From: Ophiosphaerella korrae
Lineage: Eukaryota > Ascomycota > Dothideomycetes > Pleosporales > Phaeosphaeriaceae
Assembly (NCBI GenBank): GCA_028456385.1
Contig: JALNQF010000871.1
Location: forward strand, 1 to 12,093
DNA length: 12,093 nucleotides
Reading direction: 5' to 3'
This document shows positions 1 through 8,727 of this stretch, piece after piece. The notes below the pieces were generated by a model. That model was not told where the DNA came from. It saw only the letters and a program-made list of their open reading frames with translations, and searched no databases. The translations under genes and the position numbers were made by a program. Each line of letters begins with the position of its first letter. The first letter of the stretch is position 1.

Positions 1-10
1 TAGGCTTATA

Positions 11-170
11 ACTATTACAAGATACAAGCTTAGAAATAAGTAGGAGATAATTATTAATTAAAGAGCTATCTAAGCTAAGCTACTTATATATAGTAGAGTA
101 GCTTAAATAGCTTATATAGCTCGCTTACTACTATAGGCTTACCTAAATCGTATAGAGTAAAGCTCTAACT
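11..170 (+). repeat. Left arm of a 160-bp inverted repeat
   Basis: Bases 11-170 match the reverse complement of 6551-6710 over 160 positions without a gap. I count 15 mismatches, all C/T or G/A, as expected if two copies were hit by RIP independently. The inner end of the match coincides with the outer end of the LTR at 6550. The next seven bases (TATAATA here, TGTAATA on the LTR side) also agree except for one transition. No coding potential was seen. Its nature is unknown: it may be a separate repeat family that hosted the insertion, or a rearranged copy of the right flank. Confidence 0.85.
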
Positions 171-1089
171 TATAATAACTACTACTATAAAGAGATTACT
201 ATACTTTACTTATAGTATATACTATTCTCTATAGAAATACTATTATATCTATCTAGATAAAGTATAAAAGAATTAGTACCTAATAAAATTATATAAAGGC
301 TTATTAATTATAAATATAAGAATAATACTACGTTATAAGGGCTAATTAGAAGATAGTCTATACTCTAGATAATAAAATTACTAACTCTAGGTTTTATAGA
401 AGAATAAGATTAACTAGAAAGCTAGTAATTACTAGAGATTAAAAGTATCTTTACTATAATAAGCCTTAATAGCTATTTACTCTAAAACCTATTTACTTTA
501 GACTTTAGCTTAACTTACTATATAATAAATAATCTTACGTAAGTATCTAACAACTATCTACTTATACTAAATAATTATATATAAGTAGGTAAGTCTAAAA
601 TATAGATATAAAGATATAGATTAATTATAATTAAGCTAAAAAGCTAATTAAGAAAATAAAAGCTAACTCTATATAATATAGCTATATACCTAGATATTTT
701 ATATAACTTAGTTTTTTTCTAACTACTATAGTAGAAAAGAATATAGTAAAATACTTAATCTAAACTAATAACTTTAAATAAGTATAATAGATAAACAATT
801 AGTAAGCTTACTAAGATTAATAGTTAATAGGTACTTAAGTATTATTTAATATATAATCTATAGTACTAAGTAGTATACTATACCTATAAACTTTAGACTA
901 CTAGAGTACTAGTACTACTATAGTATAAGAGACTTAGCTATCTTAGACTAGCTATAATTAAATATTTTATCTAGTAAGCTTAAGGACTATATATAAAAAG
1001 AGTATCTATAGTCTAGTATAATATATATAATAAAGCTAAGATAAAGTAGAAACTTAGTTATATACTAAGAATTAGTTATACAAGACTAA
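171..1089 (+). other. Copia 5' internal region, gag/protease part not resolved
   Basis: By position this stretch should hold the end of gag, the protease and the GAG-pre-integrase domain of the copia element, since a recognisable integrase begins just downstream. I could not identify a zinc knuckle, the protease active-site motif or a primer binding site. The sequence is almost pure RIP product: 301-480, for example, contains no CA and no TG. No open frame of useful length exists on either strand. The assignment rests on context, not on motifs. Confidence 0.4.
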
Positions 1090-1459
1090 GAGAAAGACTC
1101 TTTATTAACTTCTATTTATATAAAGTATAAAGTATTACTAAAAAGAAAAGCTAGATACTTATTACTAATAAGTACTTATAGTTATAGTAAGACTTTTACT
1201 TTACTAATAACTAGCTAGCTAAAGTAATTATTAAGGTACTATTAAACTTAATATTCTTCTAAAAGAATTAATATAGTATCTTAGTTAAAGTAATTAAAGC
1301 TAATAATAAGATTATAATAGTAAAACTAAAAGTCTAGTACTAGTTAAACTTATAAAGTACTACTATTAAACCTTTAGTTCTAAATACTTAAGCCTAAAAT
1401 AGAAGATCTAAGCGCGCTAGAGAAATTTAATAAAGAAAAGTTACGTACTATATAACTTA

Positions 1460-1527
1460 ACGTATTCTATTACCGAAACTAATAAATTACTAGAACTAAT
1501 AACTTTCCTTAGTACTACAAACACTAC
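1460..1527 (+). repeat. Fot1 left terminal inverted repeat, 68 bp
   Basis: This pairs with the reverse complement of 3241-3308 at 65 of 68 positions. The three differences (two near 1473-1474 and one near 1522) are all C/T or G/A, with the left arm keeping the unmutated C or G. Such repeats are the transposase binding and cleavage ends. The TA at 1458-1459 is the target duplication. Confidence 0.93.
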
Positions 1528-1560
1528 TTCTACACTACTATATTATAATAATAATAAAAA

Positions 1561-3216
1561 AATACGCCTACGTATAAAGGTAGAGTAGAGCTTACCCTTA
1601 AAGCTTTATCTCTAGGCTAATTCTAAAGCTAGCGACGCGCTACTAAAGCGTTTAACGTTAATTATTATTACCTCTCTAACTAACTTAAAGGAATTACACT
1701 ATAGGTAATTACAACTACTAACTACTAGAAACTTACTTCTAACGAAGAGTAGACAATTATTAACTATATCCTTAACCTTAACTAATAAGGATTTGCCTCC
1801 TAGCTCTACGAAGTAGCTAATATAGCTAATAAACTACTAGTAGTATAGGATAGAATACTTATAAGTAAGTGCTAGCCTATACGCTTTGTAAGGCGCTTAG
1901 ATAAACTAAAGATAGCGTTTAACTAAGTAAAGGATCGCTAGAGAATACTCTAAGAAGACCTTAAAGTTATTAGCTTGTAGTTTAAGCTTGTAGAGGACAC
2001 TAAGGCCTAGTATAAAGTAGTAGATAAAGATGTCTATAACTTTAATAAGACTAGCTTCTAGATAAAAGTAATTAGGTTAATAAAGGTTGTTACAGGCTTA
2101 GAGAGGTATTAACAACCTACGCTTACTTAGGGTAGTAATTACAAGTAGGCTATAGTAATCTAGGGTATCTACGTAGTAGGGTACGCTATCTTACTATTTA
2201 TTATCTACAAAGGGCGCGTCTATATCTCTACCTAGTATAAGGAGATAGGTATACTACTAGACTAGAAGCTCTTAGTCTCTAAGAATAGCTAAATAATAAA
2301 TCTACTTAGCTTAAAGTAGTTAAAGCACTTTAACGTATATATAAAGACGCGCTAAGTAGAAGTATACTAGCTACTTATCTTAGACAGCTATAAGAGCTAC
2401 CTTAACTAGGATTTTAAGGATTATTACTTTAAAAACAAAATCCTTACTCTCTATATACCCTCTTATTTATTGTATATCTTCTAGCTACTTAATGTAGTGT
2501 ACTTCTTACTATTAAAGCGTAAGTACTCTAATTACGTATAAGACTTAGTATAAAAACGCGTATTCTATATTAATAAGGAAGGCTTCCTCTTTACCTTTAG
2601 AGACGCGTTTTTAGACGTATTTATAGAAGAAAACTACAAGAAGGCCTTTAAGGCTTTAGGACTTGTCCCCCTAGATACGTAGTAAGTACTAGATTACCTT
2701 AACGTGCGCATTCGTACCTTACTAAGACCCCTACTACTAGAGACGCTATAGTAGTTAAAGACTCTAAGTAATACGCTTAAATTTAGGTCTTAGTTAAAGC
2801 TTATAAAGGAATCCTTTATACAATCTCTTAAAACTATATATACTAGCCTCTCCTAGCTTATTAAAGGTACTAAACTACTACTATACTACGATATACTCTA
2901 AGATACCTATATTAAAGAGCTTAAAGAGTAAGTAGATAAGCTTACTTAGTAGAAATCGCGCAAAAGAAAGTAAATTTAGTATAGTAGTATAATAGAGTAT
3001 AGAATAAGAGTAATATAGGTAGCTGTAGAGGGGTTAAAGGGTACGTAGAGAGAGAAAAAGGCTTGTAGTAGGGGTAATTAGGAATAGGCTTAGCTAGGTT
3101 AACAGCGCTATAAGAACTATAGGAAGATAGAGTATAACGCACGAACGTGCTAGGAAAGTAAAGAAGAGACTTCTAAATTAGATAGTAGTATTATAGTAGT
3201 AGGGAGTACTAAGTAA
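1561..3216 (+). pseudogene. Fot1/pogo-type DDE_1 transposase, RIP-inactivated
   Basis: One frame reads the whole transposase with many TAA/TAG codons that would revert to CAA/CAG or TGG. In order: an N-terminal helix-turn-helix around 1610-1700 (KAFNVNYYYLSN), a CENP-B-like DNA-binding segment to about 1960, the DDE_1 catalytic core about 2000-2560, and a basic tail. A former zinc knuckle near 3095-3155 has Cys residues changed to Tyr. The catalytic triad has DD35D spacing. The first Asp is Asn (2044-2046, in VYNFNKTSF), the second Asp remains (2383-2385, in LILDSYKSYL), and the third is Asn (2491-2493). Both losses are G-to-A changes, as RIP on the opposite strand would give. No ATG start remains, so the start is approximate. 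The TAA at 3214-3216 may itself be a mutated CAA. Confidence 0.9.
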
Positions 3217-3240
3217 AGTTTATTATTAACTCCTAAAGAG

Positions 3241-3308
3241 GTAGTATTTGTAGTACTAAGGAAAGTTATTAGTTCTAGTAATTTATTAGTTTTAGTAATA
3301 GAATACGT
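3241..3308 (-). repeat. Fot1 right terminal inverted repeat, 68 bp
   Basis: This is the reverse complement of 1460-1527 with three transition differences, and it ends ...GAATACGT followed by the TA target duplication at 3309-3310. The right arm carries the mutated (T or A) state at all three differing positions. Confidence 0.93.
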
Positions 3309-4329
3309 TAATATAAATTTACTATAAGAACTTTAGCTTAAAATTATATAGGCTAGAGTTTATCTATATAATTAAATACTAAGCTACTTAATTAACTCGA
3401 AAATACTATATAAAGTATTCTTTATAAAAGTTACTAAAAACTAAGAAATTATAAGTTTAATAAAAAAGCTAAGCTTAGCTTATATAAAAGTATATAAGTA
3501 TATAGCTTCTATAATAACTAATAATATATAATATAGTAAATTAACGTTAAAATAACTTAACCTAAAAGCTTAAATTAGTTACTTTATAAGATACTAGTTA
3601 TTAAATATTTACTAGATCTAGGTACTATCTATAGCTAAAGTAAAAAGTATATAAGATATAATCTTTAATAAATAAATATTCTTTAATAGTAAAATTAAAG
3701 TTCTAATAAATAATTTTATATATTATATACTTAAAGAGATTATAATATATATTAAAATAATTAAACTCTTAGTACTAGTATAAAAGATAGAAACTAAGTC
3801 CTTCTATAAAGATAATACTAAGTTAAATATATCTATAAACTATAATAAAGAAAATCTACTTAGCTACTATTATAAAAAGAAGAAGATTATAGACTACTAT
3901 CTAACTCCTTTACTATCTCTACTTCTAGTAGTACTACTAGCCTATTTAATAACTAGAGATTAACTAGAGTTAATAGTATATAATAACTATAGCTTATCTA
4001 AGACTATACTATAAGTAGTAGCTTTTATAGCTAGTACTAAAGTAAGTTACTTTAGAAAATATTAAAAAGAGCTTATAAATAGAGCTAAGATAAAAAAGAT
4101 ACTTATAAAAAAACTAAAACTTTACTATTATTAACTTTTATTACTACCTTTATACTAAATAAACCTAGATAGCTATCTAATAAGTAAACTATTTAAAGAA
4201 GCTAAGTAAGCCTACTTAACTAGTTACTACTAGATAAGATTATAGACTAAAGTACTAGCTAGTAAGTACTATACTATATATACGTATATATATATAAGCT
4301 TAATATATATTATTACTTTATTATATAAA

Positions 4330-5650
4330 TAAACTAGTAATAAAATAGTATAGTAAAAGAGACTTATACTATAATACTAGCTAGCTAATTCTTTTAGATA
4401 CTTATAGCTATTACTACTAAATATAATCTTAAACTAAAATAGTATAACGTAACTAATACCTTTATTTATATAGTATTAGACTAAGAGATCTATATAAGAA
4501 TACTAAAGAAATACTAAAAGAAAAGTATACTCTTTAGAGTTTAAAAAGCTCTATATAGTCTCTAGATCTTACTTCTCTTATAGTAGAGAGAATTTATAGC
4601 TATACTTAAAGCTATAAGCTTTTAAATAGTACTATACAAACTATAATATATAGTTAAAGATAGAATTATTATTTTCTTCTACGTAGATAATATTATTATT
4701 ATATATAATAAGTAGAAGACTAAAGAAGTATAGTAAGTAACTAATCCTCTAAAAAAGAAGTATACTATTACTAGAAAAATAGATCTCTAATAGTTTCTTA
4801 GTATTAAAGTAATTTAAGATAGAGAGTAATATATAATTTAACTACTATAGGTAGTATATATTAATAAGATAAGATAGCTTATAGATAAATTATATATCTA
4901 TTACAATATACTTCTAGCTCTTACTAAACTTAAGGCCTATACTAGTTAGGTAATACTATCTAAGATTAATAAATACTAACGTAAAATTAGTTTACTTCTA
5001 TTTATTACTATAACTACTTAGCTAGATATATCTTTTATAATATTATAACTAGCTTAATTTTTTATAAACCTAAGTACTATATACTTTAAGGCTACTAATT
5101 AAGTACTTATATACCTCTCTTATATAAGATTAAAAGTACTCTAGCTAAGTAAAAGTAACTTATTATAAGTTACTAGTAATACTTCTTTTACATAAAATAC
5201 TATAGATTAAAAAAACTCTTAAAGCTATATAATTAAACTTTTTAATAGGCTTATTATATAAAGAGTAAATAAGTAAGATTTAGTTACTACTTTTATACTA
5301 AAAGCTAAATTACTAGCCTTATTATAAGTAGTAAAAGAAGCTATATTTATATTAAAAGTACTTAATAAACTATACGTTAAACTCTCTATAAAATATATTA
5401 CTATCTAGTATAATAATATTTAATTAATCTAGCTTATTACTAAAGAACTAGCTAAGCTATAAACTAAGCTTTAGTACGTTAATATCTATAATTATTAGCT
5501 AAGATAAGAAGTCTCTACTAGCTAAATTAAAGTAAAATACACTCTATTAATATAGATAATAGTAGATAGCTTTATAGAAGTCTTACTAGTAAATAAATAG
5601 AAAAGCTTTTTAAATTAGCTTAGACTAATAAATATAATAGAATACTTAAT
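4330..5650 (+). pseudogene. Copia reverse transcriptase and RNase H, degraded
   Basis: This part of the polyprotein copied element RNA into cDNA and removed the RNA strand. The RT block around 4440-4510 reads YNVTNTFIYIVLD..EIYIRI, matching the family's DVTNAFxHAxLDExVYMRMP, with the first catalytic Asp changed to Asn at 4446-4448. The LYGLxRSPxxW block is recognisable at 4549-4590, about where a one-base frame change occurs. The YVDD active site at 4680-4691 reads YVDN. RNase H is seen from about 5290 (KAKLLALL, family EAEYIALS) to the C-terminal VADxxTKAL/KWKSFLNQLGLVNI-like block at about 5562-5640. All changes at catalytic positions are G-to-A. Many in-frame stops are present. Confidence 0.88.
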
Positions 5651-5789
5651 AATATATAAAGTACTTCTTAATAAAATCTAAGACTACCTTAAAAATTATA
5701 TTCTTATCTTATAAATATCTAGCTTACTAATAAGTTACTAACTTAAAGAAGTATATTAGATAAGTTATATAATTAGATATATAATACGT

Positions 5790-5837
5790 AATTAGATACG
5801 CAATTATATACACAATTAGATACTTAATAGTATATAC
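5790..5837 (+). repeat. 12-bp tandem array before the 3' LTR
   Basis: Four 12-base units follow one another: AATTAGATACGC, AATTATATACAC, AATTAGATACTT, AATAGTATATAC. A further copy at 5771-5782 is separated by seven bases. The array lies between the end of the RNase H region and the purine tract at 5838-5846. A matching array sits in the same place next to the second LTR (10216-10251, minus strand), so it is a conserved feature of the element family. Function is unknown. The 12-nt period would keep a reading frame. Confidence 0.75.
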
Positions 5838-5846
5838 GTAGAGAGG
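5838..5846 (+). promoter_or_regulatory. Polypurine tract for plus-strand priming
   Basis: The purine-rich bases GTAGAGAGG directly abut the TG start of the LTR at 5847. In LTR retrotransposons the RNase H-resistant purine tract at this position primes plus-strand DNA synthesis. The related element on the minus strand has AGAAAAG in the equivalent place (10207-10213). Confidence 0.7.
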
Positions 5847-5848
5847 TG

Positions 5849-5880
5849 TAATAGATTCTAGGTATACCTAAAATCTATTA
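5849..5880. repeat. 32-bp palindrome at the LTR start
   Basis: The sequence from TAATAGATT to AATCTATTA, centred on GGTATACC, is self-complementary apart from one C/T mismatch pair. The homologous position in the second LTR (10176-10201) is a perfect 26-bp palindrome, so the palindrome is ancestral to the family. It could act as a dimeric protein site or as an RNA hairpin in the element transcript. Confidence 0.8.
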
Positions 5881-6247
5881 ATTAGCTTACTTAAGCTAGT
5901 ATAGTAATCTAATTAGCTTAGCGTATAAGCGTAATAATTACTAAGCTACTACTCCTACTATAGCTAAAAAGGCTATAGCCTTAACTTTTATAAATATAGA
6001 AATTAAATAAAAGATCTTATATATAAAGAGATCGACTACGTTAGTATAACTAATATAATAAAGAAACTAGTACCTTAATAGAAAAAGTATTAAGGATCTA
6101 GCTTACTACTATCTTAAAAGACTTAGCTAAGACTACTATATTATAGATACATAGATAGAGCGTAAGGCTAGTAATAGATAAATAGAATAATTAATCTACT
6201 TAGTTTATACCTAGTACTTTCGAGTTATAAGTAACTAACTAAAAAAG

Positions 6248-6263
6248 GGCTTTTCTAAAAGCC
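6248..6263 (+). other. Short perfect hairpin inside the LTR
   Basis: GGCTTTT-CT-AAAAGCC forms a 7-bp stem with a two-base loop. It is followed by related fragments (AAGGCCC near 6282, AAAGCC near 6309). It may relate to transcript processing or termination in the LTR, but nothing else in the sequence supports a specific role. Confidence 0.4.
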
Positions 6264-6550
6264 TTAGCATCCCTCTCTAGTAAGGCCCTTATATAGCTAT
6301 TATAAAAAAGCCTTTTTATTAAACTACTATAATTCTTTCTAAATCTAATAACTATACTTTACTTAATCTATTAATCTATTACTACTAAGACCTATAGATT
6401 GTAAATTACTTTACATAACCTAGTTATATATTATTTCCTAATTAGGTTTATATACTTATAGATTGTATAGATCTTATCCTTCTAATATAAGGCTAATTAG
6501 TTCTATCTATAGTTCTTCTATTACTACTATAATATAAGGGGTATATTACA

Positions 6551-6710
6551 AGTTAGAGCTCTACTTTATATAATTTAAGTAAGCCTATAGTAGTAAGTAA
6601 GCTATATAAGCTATTCGAGCTACTTTACTATATATAAGTAGCCTAGCTTAGATAGCTCTTTAATTAATAATTATCTCCTACTTATTCCTAAGCTCGTATC
6701 TTGCAATAAT
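6551..6710 (-). repeat. Right arm of the 160-bp inverted repeat
   Basis: This is the reverse complement of 11-170 (145 of 160 identical, all 15 differences transitions). It begins immediately after the last base of the LTR. The right arm keeps C or G at some positions where the left has T or A, and the reverse at others, so both arms were mutated independently. Beyond 6710 the base composition shifts gradually towards the gene island. Confidence 0.85.
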
Positions 6711-6914
6711 TACTTAGTATATAGCTTATATTATACAAGACACTAGTAAAACTTAAAATAATAGATTTAGAGCTAGAGCTAACTACCTTTACAGCCTGCA
6801 ATATTACTCCTCTACAACTAATAAGTAGACTCGCAAGAAGTAGCACACTGTACGACGCAAGCTGCTTAAACACACCCTCCCTCCCTCCTTATCCTTACCC
6901 TCCTCCTCTAACCC
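6711..6914. other. Transition zone with pyrimidine-rich tract
   Basis: This connects the RIP-saturated repeats to the normal-composition island. CA and TG reappear from about 6740 and GC content rises. Bases 6873-6932 are strongly pyrimidine-biased on the + strand, with repeated CCCTCC and CCTCCT units, so a transcript of the minus-strand pseudogene would have a G-rich 3' end. A 61-codon minus-strand frame (6688-6873) with a hydrophobic start runs into the inverted repeat. I do not regard it as a gene. Confidence 0.5.
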
Positions 6915-8622
6915 TTACCTATCCCTTACACCTACAACTCCCCCAAGAACAGCCTGCTAAAACGTCCCATCCGCGCCTACACTCCCCGGCTTAAAATTGT
7001 TATTAAACGTGCCCCCCGCACCTGCCCTAGCCCACCACACCACGTCGCCTGTCCCATAATCCATCGCCAGCGCATACCACTCGTACAGCCCCTGCTCCAC
7101 CAGCTGTTTATCCTAGGTATACCCGTACACTAGCCCCGACTTTGTAGTCAGGAGAGGTCTGGATTTGATACGTGTCTCAGAGTTAGCCCACCGCACAGTA
7201 CATGTTGTGCCACCTGAGGTGGCGCTAGCGCTGATGTCGATGCGGACGACGCCCAGCGCCATGGCTGTCATGTTGTTGAACGCACCGTTGATGTCCTCCT
7301 GCCCGGAGGGGGGCGAGTAGGGCGGAGGCGCGTTGTACTCGTTCAGAACGACGACGCTGTAGCTGTTGCTCGTGGCGTCGTAATGTGCGATTGTACCGAT
7401 ATCGTTGGCGCTTACGCCTGGTGCGAACAGCGGGATGCTGCATGCGGACTGCGCCGAGGGGTGGTTCCCTTGGGCGGCTTGGTGGTAGATAACTAGGGAG
7501 ATTTGGGAGTCGGCATTGTCGGTGATGGCGATGTAGTCGGTGCCGAGGAGGGAGGGCGTGGAGCCGGAGCCGCGGGCGAAGCCGCCTGGTTTCAGGCGAG
7601 TGCCCGCATCGTAGGAGGAAGTCCAGAGGGTTGTGATGGCACCAGTGTAGGAGTCTGCTGTGAAAGCGTAGAGAGAGCCGCTGGTGCTATTTTCATTGTA
7701 GGCAGGGCCGGTAAGGACGAACGTTGTGGTCCCGGATATGGCGATGCCATTCTCGATTACCTGATCTGCGATCGTGAGTGAGTACGTTTTGTTGTCTGGG
7801 GAGATATAGCCGACGACGCTTGAGCTTGAGGGAGGGGCGCTCGCGGGTTGGGCACTGCCTGTGGTAAACCAGATGTTACCATCTGTGTCCTGCATTGAGT
7901 TGAGCAGCGTCTGATTCTGGGATGGAAAGATGATGCTGGAGGCAACGAGGTCGATGTCGCGAAGGAGGGCGAAGCTGGGTTGACTACAGGAGTCGTCTCG
8001 TTAGATAACATAGAGGTGACCCTGAGAGGAGGATACTATGATGGTGCTGGAGTCCTTCAGTAGTTCCATGTATGCAAAGTTGAGTGTCTGATCAGCCTCG
8101 GGAGGGAACCATGTTGCTTCGATTTAGAGAGTGGATAAGTCGACAGCTGCGAGACCATAATAGCGTGTGCCATTGGACGCCTTAGTATACCCTGCAGTCA
8201 ACTGACCCTCTGGCCCCCATAGGAATATGTTCAGGCTTATGTTGTAGCTGGACACAGTAACGTTGTTACCTAAAGGCCCAGTGTAGTCGGTGGTTGCAGT
8301 ATTGCCGCCGTCGGCATGCATGCAGGCTGTGGCAGGTTTGAACTGGATCTTTGGACCCAGTGAGTTCGCTTGAGCGGCACTACCGATGAAGGACGAGCCG
8401 TTCAAAGCTTGAGAGCTGCGAATGCTTGGAATGCTCATCGGGGCAGATGAAGATACCGACGAACATTGCTCCTGAGGATTGTTAGCGAAATGGAATGTTT
8501 TTGACAAAGGCCACACTAGAGGACGGTCTAACTTGACTGACGCTGCGCACATATTTGTTCTGAGCTGGGCTTGCTAGGCTAGTGGTGGCCAGGGCCAGAA
8601 TGAACGGGTTGAAGTAGCGCAT
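6915..8622 (-). pseudogene. Secreted PQQ-like beta-propeller protein, inactivated
   Basis: The gene starts at the ATG at 8620-8622 with a typical signal peptide (MRYFNPFILALATTSLASPA). About 20 residues later it must shift by one base (between about 8553 and 8580) to stay in the long frame. That frame then runs to 6915, interrupted by TAA at 8124-8126, TAA at 8001-8003, TAG at 7113-7115 and TAG at 6957-6959. Each could be a CAA or CAG hit by a CpA-to-TpA change. Full length would be about 568 residues. Blade-like motifs include GSLYAFTADSYTGAITTLW and YALAMDYGTGDVVWW, resembling the PQQ-repeat pattern YALDxxTGxxxW. The long frame holds eight N-glycosylation sequons (such as NGS, NVT, NGT, NKT, NMT), fitting an extracellular protein. 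Function and ligand are unknown; I do not recognise a named family. Introns are not needed to explain the breaks. Confidence 0.8.
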
Positions 8623-8727
8623 GGCTCTTAGCAAGACCTGGTGGAGCGGTAAATGTATAAGCTAGAGACAGAAAGAAATCAAACGCTTTAAAGATGCTAC
8701 ATCTGCCATGTCGAGGATTTCAGGGCC

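Larger units (their letters stand above)
1460..3308 (+). mobile_element. Fot1/pogo-like DNA transposon nested in copia
   Basis: The element is 1849 bp, typical of Fot1/Pot2-like Tc1/mariner-superfamily elements of ascomycetes. It is bounded by 68-bp terminal inverted repeats starting ACGTATTCTATTAC, with a TA dinucleotide on each side (1458-1459 and 3309-3310), the expected target duplication. It carries a degraded DDE_1 transposase on the + strand. It keeps scattered CA and TG (for instance around 1870, 2030, 2080, 2200) that the surrounding copia sequence lacks. This suggests insertion after the host element had already been heavily mutated. It is non-autonomous in its present state. Confidence 0.93.
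1090..3790 (+). pseudogene. Copia integrase, degraded and split by Fot1
   Basis: The integrase joins retrotransposon cDNA to chromosomal DNA. Upstream of the Fot1 insertion, the conserved region around the second catalytic Asp is readable near 1299-1310, with Asp-to-Asn and Glu-to-Lys changes. The Gln-Asn-Gly/Ala-Glu-Arg region containing the catalytic Glu lies near 1395-1425, where Glu is now Lys. Downstream of Fot1, from 3311, the same frame continues through a stretch equivalent to NLP-EELW and VYLYNRT. The post-integrase segment AYIKVYKYIAS follows at 3478-3510, matching the family's HxRVYGCxAY block. Joining 1459 to 3311 restores the frame exactly, which supports the nested-insertion reading. 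Stops and some frame changes make the gene dead. Confidence 0.8.
171..6550 (+). mobile_element. RIP-degraded Ty1/copia LTR retrotransposon, 5' LTR not seen
   Basis: Read on the + strand, this stretch contains remains of the copia polyprotein in the canonical order integrase, reverse transcriptase, RNase H. These are followed by a 12-bp repeat array, a purine tract and a 704-bp LTR with TGTAAT...ATTACA ends. Catalytic acids are often changed to Asn or Lys and reading frames are full of TAA/TAG, as CpA-to-TpA mutation predicts. Without the nested Fot1 insertion the internal part is about 3.8 kb, somewhat short for a fungal copia element. No sequence like the 5847-6550 LTR was found near 171, so the 5' LTR and probably part of gag are missing or rearranged. 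The left boundary is inferred from where the inverted repeat ends. The element cannot be active. Confidence 0.85.
5847..6550 (+). repeat. 3' LTR of the copia element, 704 bp
   Basis: The LTR starts TGTAATAG directly after the purine tract and ends GGGGTATATTACA, giving perfect 6-bp terminal inverted repeats TGTAAT/ATTACA. Its first 350 bp or so align with the reverse complement of 9868-10206. The start carries a 32-bp near-palindrome. A 7-bp-stem hairpin (GGCTTTT CT AAAAGCC) lies at 6248-6263, and TA-rich TATA-like sequences lie at about 6290-6320. Bases 6551-6555 (AGTTA) would be the target duplication, but the left flank at 170 ends TAACT, its reverse complement and not a direct copy. This fits a rearranged element rather than a simple insertion. 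Confidence 0.85.

Noticed and set aside
2942..3142. 66-codon minus-strand frame inside the Fot1 element
   Set aside because: It is antisense to the basic C-terminal part of the transposase and composed mainly of Tyr, Leu, Ser and Pro from TA-rich sequence.
5760..5850. CRISPR-like repeats at the 12-bp array
   Set aside because: Units are only 12 bp, contiguous and without spacers, and lie at the expected place before a retrotransposon LTR in a eukaryotic sequence.
1..6700. Mitochondrial or organellar origin of the AT-rich DNA
   Set aside because: The composition is explained by CA/TG loss with retained CG, and the content is nuclear-type transposons with inverted repeats and TA duplications.
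6688..6873. 61-codon minus-strand frame with a hydrophobic N-terminus resembling a signal peptide
   Set aside because: It runs into the inverted repeat, has no recognisable domain, and hydrophobic runs are expected in this composition. I do not treat it as a small secreted protein.
7225..8011. Other open frames overlapping the pseudogene (minus 7225-7443, plus 7503-7781, minus 7757-8011)
   Set aside because: They lie in other frames of the same GC-richer DNA, lack domain-like composition (runs of Arg/Gln or Gly/Ala) and are shadows of the propeller-like gene.
7113..8126. Introns as an explanation of the in-frame stops in the propeller-like gene
   Set aside because: The translation flows without a gap on both sides of each stop in the same frame, and each stop is a single transition from a Gln codon.
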